Assembly (NCBI GenBank): GCA_013289265.1
Contig: JABDAH010000003.1
Coordinates: 1 to 64,000 of the forward strand
Origin: Alphaproteobacteria bacterium
Lineage (GTDB): Bacteria; Pseudomonadota; Alphaproteobacteria; UBA9219
Length of the DNA: 64,000 nucleotides
Reading direction: 5' to 3'
Position numbers and translations under genes: made by a program. Below, piece by piece: positions 53,881-63,288 of the stretch. The stretch's first letter is position 1. Every line of letters starts with the position of its first letter. The notes beneath the pieces were generated by a model. That model searched no databases. It was not told where the DNA came from and saw only the letters and a list, made by a program, of their open reading frames with translations.

Positions 53881-54702
53881 ATGTCTATTAGTTCAGTCTC
53901 GATTAGCGCCTCTGCGCGTGCCAACCTGACGGCCTTGTCAAATACGGCAAGCCTTCTGCAAACCACGCAGGCGCGTCTTTCTACAGGTAAAGCGGTCAAT
54001 TCGGCCGTTGATAATGCTACTGCTTACTTCGCTTCCCAAGGCTTCTTGAATCGTGCGGGCCAGCTCTCGGACGTTAAGAACACCTTGGCAACGTCGTTGC
54101 AGACGGTGTCGTCAACGACCACATCGATCAGCGACGTAACGCAAGTCGTCAATCAGTTGACGGGTATTGTGACACAGGCCCTGGGCACGACGGATACCGT
54201 CACCCGTTCAGGTCTTGCATCGCAGTTCAACAGCTTGCTGACTCAGCTTGATCAGTTGGTCAACGACGCAACTTTCAACGGTACCAACCTGTTGAACAGT
54301 ACGTCGACAACGCTTGTCGTTTACTTCAACGAAACAAACACGACAGCGCTGACGATCACTGGTGTTAACGTGACGTCCGCGGGTCTGGGCGTTATTGCGG
54401 CAACCAATTCGTTTGCCGACCAGGTTGCGATTCAGAAGTCGCAGTCGTTGTTGTTAACGGCTCTGTCAACTCTACGTACAGACGCCGCTAACTTCGGTGG
54501 TAATGCGACACTGATCCAAACACGTCAAGACTTCACCAGCAATCTGATCACTTCACTTCAGACTGCTTCTGATAACCTTGTACTGGCGGATACAAACCAA
54601 GAAGGTGCAAACCTGCAGGCTCTGCAAGCGCAGAACCAGTTGGGTATTGTGTCTTTGGGTATCTCGGGTCAGCTGGCACAAGCCATCTTGAAGTTGTTCT
54701 AA
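53881..54702 (+). CDS. Flagellin
   Basis: A 273-residue filament protein. The conserved N-terminal helix runs from residue 1 to about 130, with NLTALSNTASLLQTTQARLSTGKAVNSA, and the C-terminal helix covers about 190-273, ending in SLGISGQLAQAILKLF. The variable middle is short (about 130-190). Ser and Thr are very abundant and there are only four lysines, which suits O-linked glycosylation more than lysine methylation. The start has AAAGGAG upstream. It is the end product of a sigma-54/FlbD-type promoter region and is followed by a terminator. Confidence 0.95.
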   Translation: MSISSVSISASARANLTALSNTASLLQTTQARLSTGKAVNSAVDNATAYFASQGFLNRAGQLSDVKNTLATSLQTVSSTTTSISDVTQVVNQLTGIVTQALGTTDTVTRSGLASQFNSLLTQLDQLVNDATFNGTNLLNSTSTTLVVYFNETNTTALTITGVNVTSAGLGVIAATNSFADQVAIQKSQSLLLTALSTLRTDAANFGGNATLIQTRQDFTSNLITSLQTASDNLVLADTNQEGANLQALQAQNQLGIVSLGISGQLAQAILKLF

Positions 54703-54712
54703 GCCTAAGGGG

Positions 54713-54745
54713 AAGGGTGGGGTCAAACCCACCCTTCTTTTTCTT
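54713..54745 (+). terminator. Rho-independent terminator after flagellin
   Basis: AAGGGTGGG (54713-54721) pairs with CCCACCCTT (54728-54736), followed by CTTTTTCTT. The hairpin stands ten bases after the flagellin stop and before flbT, so it should reduce readthrough into flbT and flaF. Confidence 0.85.
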
Positions 54746-54774
54746 AACCATTTTTTCTCGAAGGAGTCGGGAAC

Positions 54775-55227
54775 ATGCCACTTAAAATCCGCGTCAAGCC
54801 TGAAGGCAAAATTTTCGCCGGCGGCGCCGTCCTCAAAAATGTCGGGAACCGTCCCGCTGATCTTCTCATTCTCTCCGACAGCCCTGTGCTGCGCGAGGGT
54901 TATATGATGAATACCGAACGCCGCGATGAATCGGATGCCAGCAATGTATACTTCCTGTTGCAGGTGATTTACCTGTTCAAGGGCAAGGGCCAGCCGCTCG
55001 ATCATCTTGTAATTGAAACCATCAAGAATTTCAGCAAACTTTACCCGCCTTTTGCCAGCGAGGTTGATCAGATCATCGCTCATCTGGAAGCGGGTGAGCC
55101 ATTTAAAGCGCTGAAAGTAGGCCATAAACTTCTGGCTGATCAGGAAAAAGTGGCGCCGCCCGATCTGGCGGCGCCAGCCTCTTTAAGTGAAGCACAATCG
55201 CTTGAATCAAAAATAGCCACTATTTAA
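54775..55227 (+). CDS. flbT: Flagellin mRNA regulator FlbT
   Basis: A 150-residue protein with the FlbT pattern: MPLKIRVKPEGKIFAGGAVLKN, LILSDSPVLREGYMM, and YFLLQVIYLFKGKGQPLDHLV. FlbT binds flagellin mRNA leaders and restrains flagellin production until earlier parts of the flagellum are built. AAGGAG precedes the ATG. It lies between flagellin and flaF, the typical alphaproteobacterial order. Confidence 0.93.
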   Translation: MPLKIRVKPEGKIFAGGAVLKNVGNRPADLLILSDSPVLREGYMMNTERRDESDASNVYFLLQVIYLFKGKGQPLDHLVIETIKNFSKLYPPFASEVDQIIAHLEAGEPFKALKVGHKLLADQEKVAPPDLAAPASLSEAQSLESKIATI

Positions 55228-55240
55228 ACAGGAGAGCATT

Positions 55241-55708
55241 ATGACAACGCCGCAAACATATCAAAATGCCTATAACAGCAGTGTCTCTGGTGACTCCAGA
55301 GCCAACGAAGATAGTCGCGAAACAGACCGTCTCGCCCTCATCAGCTGCGCCGGACGGTTAAACGCTGCCATTGCAGACGGCGGCAAGGATATGGTGTTTT
55401 ATATCGATGCCGTTCAGCATAATCAAAGGCTCTGGACGATTTTCCAGGTAGCTTTATGCGAGCCGGATAACCCACTGCCCAAAAGCCTGAAAATGATTTT
55501 ACTGAATCTCAGCAAATATGTTGACCGTGTCAGCTTCCGCGCTATTACCGAATTCGCGCCGCAATTGCTGCATAGTCTCGTCGACATCAATCGCACGATC
55601 GCCAAAGGCCTGACGCCGAGGCAAACAGCGGCAGCACCGACAGCGCAGGTTGCGCCACCACCACCCATGCAACCGCCGACTTCTGGTTCGGTTATGACAT
55701 CGGCTTAA
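55241..55708 (+). CDS. flaF: Flagellar biosynthesis regulator FlaF
   Basis: A 155-residue protein: TYQNAYNSSVSGDSRANEDSRETDRLALIS at the N-terminus is a clear FlaF pattern, followed by the helical core (YIDAVQHNQRLWTIFQVAL, LPKSLKMILLNLSKYVDRV) and a proline-rich tail (residues 130-155). FlaF acts opposite to FlbT as an activator of flagellin translation or assembly and contacts flagellin. AGGAG precedes the ATG. Confidence 0.93.
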   Translation: MTTPQTYQNAYNSSVSGDSRANEDSRETDRLALISCAGRLNAAIADGGKDMVFYIDAVQHNQRLWTIFQVALCEPDNPLPKSLKMILLNLSKYVDRVSFRAITEFAPQLLHSLVDINRTIAKGLTPRQTAAAPTAQVAPPPPMQPPTSGSVMTSA

Positions 55709-55720
55709 AACTGATCTGAT

Positions 55721-57325
55721 TCATTTATCAAGTCTAAGCGCGTTTGGGCTTTGCCGCAGCGGCGGCCCTGTCCAGATTTTTGGTTTCAGCACCGACACAT
55801 CGCCTTGCAGGAATTTCTGTAAATCTTTTGCCATTGGTAGGAAAACAGAATCCCAGTTTTTCGGCGCGGTCTGGCGAAACAGACGCATTGTCGGATACCA
55901 GGGACTGTCTTCACGCCCCAGCATCCAGCGCCAGTCAGGGTCAAAAGGCAACATCACCCATACCGGTTTGCCGAGCGCACCCGCCAGATGCGCCACTGAT
56001 GTATCGACGGTGACGATGAGATCCAGTTCCGCAATCAACCCGGTCGTAGCGCTGAAATCGTCTAGGTAGGGATCGGCGTCAAAAAGTTTGAAGACATCCA
56101 GTCCCGCAACATCTTTTTCTCGCCATTTCTGCAGCGATATGCCGTGGCCCTCGACAGCATCCAGCAATGGTTTCAACTGCTGCAAGATCAGTGAGCGATT
56201 ATGATTATTACGGTGCCCCGGATTACCTGCCCAGACAAAGCCGATGCGGGGCGTTTTGACCGCTGACAACCGTTCTGTCCAGGGCACGCGCCATTTCTCG
56301 TCAAGATGGAGGTAAGGAATTTGCGAAGGAATATTATCCAGATTTGTTCCCAGCATCGCAGGTAGTTGCATCAATTGAATGCGGGCATCGGCCTGCGGTA
56401 GAGGATTATCCAGAGTAATGACTTGAATATCCGGAAAGTTATGGGCAACCAGTTTTTGCAGAGCTGCATTAAGCCGCAACGTGATTTTATTCGCGCGGTC
56501 ACGGATCAACGGAATATAGCGCAGGCATTGCAACGCATCGCCCATGCCCTGTTCTTCGTGCAACAGCAGGTGCGGTACTTTCTCGCCGTTCCAGCGGGGA
56601 ATACGGCGCAAAATCTCTGCATCATCCGGCAGTTTTTTCCAGATTTCCCAAGCGCGTTCCAGCTCGCCGATTTGCAGCCAGGCCATAGCTTCATTCATAT
56701 GAGCTTCGGCTGAATCCGGCACCAGACGACTGACGCGCTGATAGTATGGAATGGCACGTTCGGTATGGCCTGACGCCCGCAACACATTGCCAAGCGCAAA
56801 AGAAATGCAATCGACGTCCAGCCTTTCTGACTCGCGCACGGCTTCATAGGCGCCGATCAGATCGCCGCGCGACATTTGCAGAATCGCATAATTGCTGCGG
56901 TACCGCGCATTACCGGGTTGGATCTCGACCGCTCTGGCATGGTGCCGGGCGGCTTCATCAAGATTGCCGCTTTCGCGCCATAACGTGCCCGCCATATCCC
57001 ACGCATCGCCTAGTTGTGCATCATGAACAAGCGCCTGCTGCACGGAATAAAGTGCGTCAGGAATACGGTTCATCGTCCGCAACATTAGCGAGCGGTTATA
57101 CCATGCTAGTGCCAGTTCCGGCTTTATCGCCAACGATGCTTCGGTTAGTTTCAGAGCAAGTGCGGTATTATTTTTTTGCTGCGCGATGATGCCGAGCATA
57201 TGCAAAGCGTCTGCATGATGCGGATCTTCGGACAGTACAGCGCGGTAGAGTTGTGATGCCACATCAATATCGCCAGTCTGGTGACTGGTGACGGCATTCT
57301 GAAAGAGTTGCTGCAAATTTGGCAT
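55721..57325 (-). CDS. TPR-glycosyltransferase, FlmG-like (probable flagellin glycosyltransferase)
   Basis: About 534 residues, start at ATG 57325 (the frame reaches 57415). The N-terminal two thirds hold TPR repeats (about residues 5-250; ALHMLGIIAQQKNNTALALK, AWYNRSLMLRTMNRIPDAL, and others). The C-terminal domain (about 330-500) has the pattern VTVDTSVAHLAGALGKPVWVMLPFDPDWRWMLGREDSPWYP, related to heptosyltransferase-type GT-B proteins. This order is that of FlmG of Caulobacter, which uses its TPR part to bind flagellin and the GT part to add pseudaminic acid. Position in a flagellar operon supports the role. Sugar unknown. Confidence 0.85.
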   Translation of the reverse strand: MPNLQQLFQNAVTSHQTGDIDVASQLYRAVLSEDPHHADALHMLGIIAQQKNNTALALKLTEASLAIKPELALAWYNRSLMLRTMNRIPDALYSVQQALVHDAQLGDAWDMAGTLWRESGNLDEAARHHARAVEIQPGNARYRSNYAILQMSRGDLIGAYEAVRESERLDVDCISFALGNVLRASGHTERAIPYYQRVSRLVPDSAEAHMNEAMAWLQIGELERAWEIWKKLPDDAEILRRIPRWNGEKVPHLLLHEEQGMGDALQCLRYIPLIRDRANKITLRLNAALQKLVAHNFPDIQVITLDNPLPQADARIQLMQLPAMLGTNLDNIPSQIPYLHLDEKWRVPWTERLSAVKTPRIGFVWAGNPGHRNNHNRSLILQQLKPLLDAVEGHGISLQKWREKDVAGLDVFKLFDADPYLDDFSATTGLIAELDLIVTVDTSVAHLAGALGKPVWVMLPFDPDWRWMLGREDSPWYPTMRLFRQTAPKNWDSVFLPMAKDLQKFLQGDVSVLKPKIWTGPPLRQSPNALRLDK

Positions 57326-57387
57326 ACGCTTAAACGGCCTGTTACCAGTACAAAGTAACCCTAAAGCCGGGATGAGAATAGAGCAAT

Positions 57388-57425
57388 CTTTCCCTGGATG
57401 CAGGGAGGGGTACATCCAGGGAAAG
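57388..57425. repeat. Perfect 13-bp inverted repeat between two flagellar-locus genes
   Basis: CTTTCCCTGGATG (57388-57400) pairs with CATCCAGGGAAAG (57413-57425) across a 12-base loop. It lies between the methyltransferase-like stop (57462) and the TPR-glycosyltransferase start. No T-run follows on either strand, so it may be an attenuator or mRNA-stability hairpin rather than a simple terminator. Confidence 0.7.
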
Positions 57426-57461
57426 AAGTGCCACGACTTGTGACAATAAAATCAGAGAGGA

Positions 57462-59003
57462 TCAGGCTGCTTCCAGCAATCCGTAAGCGTACCACTGCAC
57501 GATGGATTTCGCGACCACGTCCTGAATCATATGCTGCGCGATTTCCGCCGTAGGCTCGGCCACGTCCATAATGGCTGCCGCCTGTGCCGGATTTTTGGCC
57601 AGACGTTCCAGTTCCGGCAGCAAGGCTGATACCGAGTCCGCCAGGCCTGCGCGGCCAAGCGCCTGCATCACAAGTGCATCGCGTGCCGAGAGCGAGACAG
57701 CGCCGCCAAGTACCGGTGACGACATCCATAAGTCACCGCCGGTGACCGATGTTTTATCAAGATAGCGGTTAAAATCACCCACAAGTCGCGGTTGGGCGAC
57801 ACTGGTGACGTTATTGGCTTCGCGCACGCCGCGCATCGGCTGGGCAAGACCGCAAGCAACCAGAATTTGCATGGCTCCCACAACTTCCGTAGGTTCAAAT
57901 TCTTCGCCTGTTGGATGGCTAAGGAAATCGCCGATGCTGACCGGCATCATCGTCATCAGATCAATCAGTCTTGTATAGAGTGGCGAATTCAGGTCAATCA
58001 GTTTACCCTTAGCCTGAATTTCAGTTGGCACATCACTGCGCTGCATGGGAATGCCATAAACGAAAGGCCCGAACAGCTCTGCCGTTACATTCGTTTGCGG
58101 CACAGGTTGGCGGCACCAGACGTCGGAGCGAATGGAGCGGTCCAGCACATAATCCTTGATCTGTTCGTAAAGGACATGCTGACGGAGCCCGTCAATCAGG
58201 TTTTGCGCTTCGACCGGCACCGAAAGCTCGATATAGTTGGTAGGAATATCGCTGTCGCCGGCATAGGCAAAGCCGCGCGGATTCAGCGCGACAATTGTAT
58301 CGAACGAACCGGATGTTGCGGCACCATCATCATAAGCGCTGAAAAACGCATCGGGCAGATTTGATTCAATGCCCTGCTCCAACTTGGCGGCCGTACCTGC
58401 GTGACGTTCCAGATGCTGCGCACCCAGCGTTTTCAACTCTTTCAGAAATGTAGCTGCCTGTTCGGCATTCATTTCAGGCGCCAATTCACGTACCAGAAAG
58501 CGCAGTGCGCCGTCGGCCTTGTCATAAGCGCGGTAGGTATATTGAAACAGGCCGCCCGGTTGCAGCAGTTTCTGGGCCAGATCAAACAATGTCTGGCGCG
58601 CAACAGCGCTGAGCGGCTTTTTGCTTTCGTCGCAGCAAAGGTAATTGAGCGATGGCAGAGCGTTCATCCCTGCAGCACCACTGAAAAAAGTGATGTTGGA
58701 CACGCCATGCAATCTGGCATTTTCCGCGGCAGCAGAACGTGCAGTCTCATCCGCTACAATTCCGTAGAACTTACCTTCGGGATTGCTGGCGGCAAGGCAG
58801 CTGAGCAACTCAGGATCGGCACAGGCGACATCGGCATAGGCAAAAGCCTCGCCGGGGTGGCGGGGTTTAACGCCACGCAGGGCCGCAACGTAACTAAGGG
58901 AAATGGGATTAGATGCAATGTGAGAATTCATGGCAGGACTCCTTCCTGAGTTGTCTGATAGGTCTGAACCGAAACTTAAGGGAATGTTGATATTAGCCGT
59001 CAT
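57462..59003 (-). CDS. Divergent methyltransferase-like protein with regulatory domain, in the flagellar operon
   Basis: A 513-residue protein resembling the class of methyltransferases with a 'methyltransferase regulatory domain', to which the rickettsial outer-membrane lysine methyltransferases also belong. The N-terminal part keeps YVAALRGVKPRHPGEAFAYADVA, KFYGIVADETARSAAAENARLHGV and LNYLCCDESKKPL. The SAM-binding motif I (normally E-L-G-C-G-x-G) reads D-V-A-C-A-D, so the glycines are gone and activity is doubtful. The middle part (about 190-330) is the regulatory region. It starts 15 bases after flgL and is likely in its transcript. Candidate modifier or binder of a flagellar protein. 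Confidence 0.75.
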   Translation of the reverse strand: MTANINIPLSFGSDLSDNSGRSPAMNSHIASNPISLSYVAALRGVKPRHPGEAFAYADVACADPELLSCLAASNPEGKFYGIVADETARSAAAENARLHGVSNITFFSGAAGMNALPSLNYLCCDESKKPLSAVARQTLFDLAQKLLQPGGLFQYTYRAYDKADGALRFLVRELAPEMNAEQAATFLKELKTLGAQHLERHAGTAAKLEQGIESNLPDAFFSAYDDGAATSGSFDTIVALNPRGFAYAGDSDIPTNYIELSVPVEAQNLIDGLRQHVLYEQIKDYVLDRSIRSDVWCRQPVPQTNVTAELFGPFVYGIPMQRSDVPTEIQAKGKLIDLNSPLYTRLIDLMTMMPVSIGDFLSHPTGEEFEPTEVVGAMQILVACGLAQPMRGVREANNVTSVAQPRLVGDFNRYLDKTSVTGGDLWMSSPVLGGAVSLSARDALVMQALGRAGLADSVSALLPELERLAKNPAQAAAIMDVAEPTAEIAQHMIQDVVAKSIVQWYAYGLLEAA

Positions 59004-59018
59004 GGTATCTTACCTTTC

Positions 59019-60353
59019 TTACAGATATTTGAGAATGCTTAATTGTTCGAGGCTGGCCGTCGCCGAATAGGATGCCGATAACTGGGTCTGCAAAAGCGAC
59101 AGTTCCGTGCCCACTGTTGTCATATCAACCGAACGCACATTGTCGAGCTGGCTCTGAAGGGCGTTTATATCTGCATTCTGGAGTGTGGTTTGATTGGTTA
59201 ATGTGCTGACATTATTTGCAACAGTAGAATGAATGGTCCTTAGCGCCGCCAAACCCTGGGTAAGTAAAGTTCCCGCCTGCTGCATATCGGTATTATAGGT
59301 AGCTGCGCTTACGCCTGTCTGTGAGGCCTGACGAATCAGTCTCAGCCCTGCGATTACTTGCTGAAAAGCCGGATCATTACTGGTAACGCCATAAGTCAGG
59401 CTATAACCATTATCGATGTTTGCCGTATCTTGAGTAAAAGAAGCGGCATCCGTTGTCGCCATATTCTCGGTAGAAGTGCCGTCCGTTCCATCGGCCCAGG
59501 TAATATTGCTGCTGGCACCCGTTGTCGGTGTGATGCCAGTAAGGCTGCCAGCATATCCAAACGTGACCTGGTTTGTGCTGGCCGAAGCCGTTAGGCCCGC
59601 GAAATCAGCGATTGATCCCGACGTCTGTGTAATCACTTTTTGCAGATTGTCTGCAAGCTGCGTCGGTGTTGTCGCTGGCGATGTCAGGCCGGTAACGGTT
59701 ACGGGATTAGCCACTCCGTTGACATAGACATTGGTGACGGTGCCTGCCGCAATATCGCTCCATTGGACGTAAGAATTGCCGACCTTGAAATTGCCGGTCG
59801 GTGTGCTGTTGATAGTGAACGAATTGGCTGTCGAATAGGCCGTGCTGTAATCCGGCAGTGTTGGCGATGTGCTGGCTGTAAAAGGCGGGGTAATGGCACT
59901 GAGCGTCGTCAAATCCCTGACCGGAGCTGATGAGTAACGGGTTCCGCCGTAGATATAACGGCCACTCACCTGTTGATTGAGGTCATCGCCCATCTGTTGA
60001 AGGTAGGTCGTTGCCTGTGCTGCAATGCTGGCGATCTTCGTCGTATCAAGCACGGTATTTTGCGAGGTGAGCGCCTGCGCCTGCGACGCGATCTTTTCGA
60101 TATCGGTCATAGTCGAGTCGTAAACTGACATCCGTGACTGCACCGTATTTATCGACGCAAGGTAAGTTTGACGCTGGTTTACGGCGTTCTGGAAATCCAT
60201 CAGATTATGCGCATCCGCCGGACTATAATCCGTCAGGTTGGAATGTTGTTTGTTGGTGCCCAACTGTTCGTTCAACTGCGCCAGCGTTGATTGCTGACTT
60301 AGCAATTGCGATGTCAAAATCTGCTGAATACCGAGGTTGCTAATGCTGGTCAT
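59019..60353 (-). CDS. flgL: Flagellar hook-associated protein FlgL (HAP3)
   Basis: A 444-residue junction protein related to flagellin. The N-terminal helix (ISNLGIQQILTSQLLSQQSTLAQLNEQLGTNKQHSNLTDY) and the C-terminal helix (ALRTIHSTVANNVSTLTNQ..., LSLLQTQLSASYSATASLEQLSILKYL) match FlgL; VSGRYIYGGTRYS is the typical middle start. It lies downstream of flgK with a 25-base gap. FlgL joins hook and filament. Confidence 0.9.
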   Translation of the reverse strand: MTSISNLGIQQILTSQLLSQQSTLAQLNEQLGTNKQHSNLTDYSPADAHNLMDFQNAVNQRQTYLASINTVQSRMSVYDSTMTDIEKIASQAQALTSQNTVLDTTKIASIAAQATTYLQQMGDDLNQQVSGRYIYGGTRYSSAPVRDLTTLSAITPPFTASTSPTLPDYSTAYSTANSFTINSTPTGNFKVGNSYVQWSDIAAGTVTNVYVNGVANPVTVTGLTSPATTPTQLADNLQKVITQTSGSIADFAGLTASASTNQVTFGYAGSLTGITPTTGASSNITWADGTDGTSTENMATTDAASFTQDTANIDNGYSLTYGVTSNDPAFQQVIAGLRLIRQASQTGVSAATYNTDMQQAGTLLTQGLAALRTIHSTVANNVSTLTNQTTLQNADINALQSQLDNVRSVDMTTVGTELSLLQTQLSASYSATASLEQLSILKYL

Positions 60354-60378
60354 GACGGTAACCTCTTTAAACTACTGT

Positions 60379-61818
60379 TCATTGTATGGTATTTTCCAGC
60401 GCGGTCAGCATCGCCTGGATAGTGCTGATGACATGCGCTGAAGCCGCATAAGCGCTTTGCAATGCCGTTAAATTCACAAGTTCGTTATCGATATTGACAC
60501 CAGTCGTATTGCTGAAAGTGCTTTGGTAATAGGATTGCTGTGTGGTCGCATCCGTGCTCGACGCCTGCAGCGTGTTGGCGGCCTGCTGGAAGTTCGATAA
60601 AATGGCGGTTCCCAACTGCGCGTATGTGACATTGTTAGCCGCAAGCCCGCTAGCTGTGTAGGTCGCCGTGGCGGTAAAGCTATTTGAAATGGCTGCCGCG
60701 CCCGTTTGCGGCAAAACATTCGTTCCGTTCAGCAAAGTTGATTTAACATTGAAGGTACTGACATCGGGATTACCTGATCCGTCATTAGTGACTGTAAAGA
60801 AGCTGCTAGCAACAGTCGAAGCACTCTGAGAACTTCCGGAAGCCGTCGATGCAGTCACGGCACTTGAATAAGCCGCACCAAAAAGAGAAGCGGTGCTGCC
60901 CGAACTGTTGGTAAAAGCATCGACCAGTTTGGTCAATTGTGATTGTAGTTTAGCGATAACGCCGGTTCCAGGATCAGTGCTTATTGCTGCAGCATTGCTG
61001 GTATCCGCGAAATTGACTTCCGCCTGAATACTGCCGCCCGTTAAACTGGAAGTCACATTTTGGCCGGAACTTCTGGTAATAACACCGCCGTTTAAACCAA
61101 AAACTTCTGCGTCGCCATCTATAAGCGGCGTACCGCCGGGCGTGTAAAGTGCAATAGATCCATTATCGCGATGCATGACGACAACACTGGTCATGGTAGA
61201 GATTGACTGAACCAGCTGATCCTGCTTGTCCTGCAGGTCAGCAATCGGCTGGCCCGAAGATTGAGCGCTGATGACTTCGTTATTGATCGTCTGCAGCTGG
61301 CCAAGGTCATTATTTAAAGTAGATAATGTACTGGCGGTATCGTTCTGCACTTGGATCGCCAGAGAGGCTACTTTTGATGATATTGTCTTAATGGCACTGG
61401 CAAGCGTCGTTCCGGCTGAAATAACGGTTTGCTGAGCCGCTGTGCTTTCCGGCGCGGTCGAATACGCAGTCCATGCAGTCTGGAAATTACTGATCGCCGA
61501 TGACAGCGCAGGATTATCCGAACTTGCATCCAGTATCGACTGAACCTGCGTCAGGTAATTATAGGATGTGTTGGTAAGGCCCGCTAATGATGTCGAACTG
61601 TTCAGGGCATTTGTCAGGCCGGTGTCGCTGGCGCGCTGGTAGCTGGCAATGTTTACACCAGCCGACTGGTTGCCCAAAATAATCGAATCTACAACCGCCG
61701 TTTTTTTCGTATAACCAGCGGTATGCGCATTAGCGATATTGGCCGAAGACAGCTGTATCTGCGCTGAACTGGTCTGTAGACCAGTAAGGGCGATACTAAG
61801 GGCAGACTGGAGCGACAT
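60379..61818 (-). CDS. flgK: Flagellar hook-associated protein FlgK (HAP1)
   Basis: A 479-residue protein. The N-terminal part (SALSIALTGLQTSSAQIQLSSANIANAHTAGYTKK) matches the flagellar rod/hook N-terminal domain, and the C-terminal part (GVNIDNELVNLTALQSAYAASAHVISTIQAMLTALENTI) matches the hook C-terminal motif of FlgK. It is the first junction protein between hook and filament. It follows flgE with a 26-base gap. Confidence 0.93.
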   Translation of the reverse strand: MSLQSALSIALTGLQTSSAQIQLSSANIANAHTAGYTKKTAVVDSIILGNQSAGVNIASYQRASDTGLTNALNSSTSLAGLTNTSYNYLTQVQSILDASSDNPALSSAISNFQTAWTAYSTAPESTAAQQTVISAGTTLASAIKTISSKVASLAIQVQNDTASTLSTLNNDLGQLQTINNEVISAQSSGQPIADLQDKQDQLVQSISTMTSVVVMHRDNGSIALYTPGGTPLIDGDAEVFGLNGGVITRSSGQNVTSSLTGGSIQAEVNFADTSNAAAISTDPGTGVIAKLQSQLTKLVDAFTNSSGSTASLFGAAYSSAVTASTASGSSQSASTVASSFFTVTNDGSGNPDVSTFNVKSTLLNGTNVLPQTGAAAISNSFTATATYTASGLAANNVTYAQLGTAILSNFQQAANTLQASSTDATTQQSYYQSTFSNTTGVNIDNELVNLTALQSAYAASAHVISTIQAMLTALENTIQ

Positions 61819-61844
61819 TGGATTTCATTCTCCTTCAAACCCGC

Positions 61845-63227
61845 CTACTGAACGGTATTGATAATCGTCGTCAGCATGCCGTTGATCGTGGTGATCGCTT
61901 TGGCGTTGGCGGAATATATCTGCTGCGCCTGCACCATATTGGTGAACTGCGTCGCGATATCGACGTTGGAAGATTCCAGCGAACTGCTGGAGATCGTACC
62001 CGCGCCGTTTGTTCCTGCCTGACCGATACGTGGCGAGCCAGAAGCCAGGGTTGCCTGATAGGCACCGCCGGAGACACGCTGCAACTGATCCTGCGCGTAG
62101 AACTGAACCAACGGTATCTGCGCAATCTGGCGTGTACTGCCGTTGTTATAGTTGATCGAGACAATGCCGCTGTCATTAATCGACAGGTTGCTGAAGGCAC
62201 CGCTGGCCAATCCGTTTTGCGTGAAATCCGATACTGAGACTGTCGTACCGGCGGTGGTGCCGCCAAATTGCGTCAGACCAGTGGCGGCATTATAATCGCC
62301 AAAGTTCACTGTCATTGTCTGCGCTTGCGAGCCGGGGAAGTGAAGGCTGAAAGATATCTGGGCCTTATTTTCCGCAGCTTGTGTGTTATCGATAACCGTG
62401 AAGCCAGAGCCGCTAGAACCGGGGCCGCCCCCGATAGTCTGAACCGTACCGGTATTGCTTGAGCTATTAAAAACGAACGGGATCGTCATTGACTTATCGG
62501 TAGTCGTAATCGTAGTCGAAGTCACGCCACCGGAAACGGTCGTCCCTGTCGTTTGCACACCGTTAGCTACATCGACTGAAAGACTCCATGCGTTGGTTCC
62601 TGTCTTGGTCCAGGTAAAGGACATGTCATAGGTGTTGCCCAGCGCGTCATAAATCTTCTTAACTGACGGCGATGACTGGTAATTGGTGGTCTGCGACGCG
62701 GGCAGGTTGGCATCGTAGGTAGCCGAGGTTGATGCAACTGGATTGTTGAGCAGCGCCGATACCTGAATTGGCGCCGTCGATGACTGATCGACAACACCCG
62801 TTGCGGAGATGGTATAACCTTGCAGATAATAGTTGGAGCCGTTAACGAGGTAGCCGTTTTTATCGAGCGTAAAATCGCCCTGGCGCGTGTAATATTGGCT
62901 GCCGGTGAAGCTGGTTGAACCATCGGCATTCTGAACTGTGGTTTCCACAGGGAAGAAGCCCTGCCCCGAAATCGCCAGCGATGTCGTTGTTGCCGATGAG
63001 GTGATGTTACCCTGCACATCGTTCTGGTAAGAAGGCGTTGCGCGTACGCCGCCAGGATTATTGCTGCTGGCGTTTGATACGGTTACCAGATCTTCGAACT
63101 GGGTGCCGATACTCTTGAAGCCCGTGGTTTGGGAGTTGGCAAGGTTATCAGAAATATTGCCGAGCGCTTCGGACTGCGCTGTAAGACCACCGACGGCAAC
63201 TGTGAGAGCTGAGAAAAGCGAAGACAT
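61845..63227 (-). CDS. flgE: Flagellar hook protein FlgE
   Basis: A 460-residue hook protein. The N-terminal motif SLFSALTVAVGGLTAQSEALGNISDNLANSQTTGFKS and the C-terminal VDIATQFTNMVQAQQIYSANAKAITTINGMLTTIINTV are clear flagellar rod/hook signatures, with the FlgE D2 region between. I take ATG 63227, which has AAGAGGTG upstream; the open frame continues to 63281. It begins the operon flgE-flgK-flgL and is served by the sigma-54 promoter at 63289-63307. Confidence 0.93.
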   Translation of the reverse strand: MSSLFSALTVAVGGLTAQSEALGNISDNLANSQTTGFKSIGTQFEDLVTVSNASSNNPGGVRATPSYQNDVQGNITSSATTTSLAISGQGFFPVETTVQNADGSTSFTGSQYYTRQGDFTLDKNGYLVNGSNYYLQGYTISATGVVDQSSTAPIQVSALLNNPVASTSATYDANLPASQTTNYQSSPSVKKIYDALGNTYDMSFTWTKTGTNAWSLSVDVANGVQTTGTTVSGGVTSTTITTTDKSMTIPFVFNSSSNTGTVQTIGGGPGSSGSGFTVIDNTQAAENKAQISFSLHFPGSQAQTMTVNFGDYNAATGLTQFGGTTAGTTVSVSDFTQNGLASGAFSNLSINDSGIVSINYNNGSTRQIAQIPLVQFYAQDQLQRVSGGAYQATLASGSPRIGQAGTNGAGTISSSSLESSNVDIATQFTNMVQAQQIYSANAKAITTINGMLTTIINTVQ

Positions 63228-63288
63228 GAATACACCTCTTGGTTGGTGGCATCCTTTTGTAAGGAATGCCTGTAATGCCAAGAGCTAT

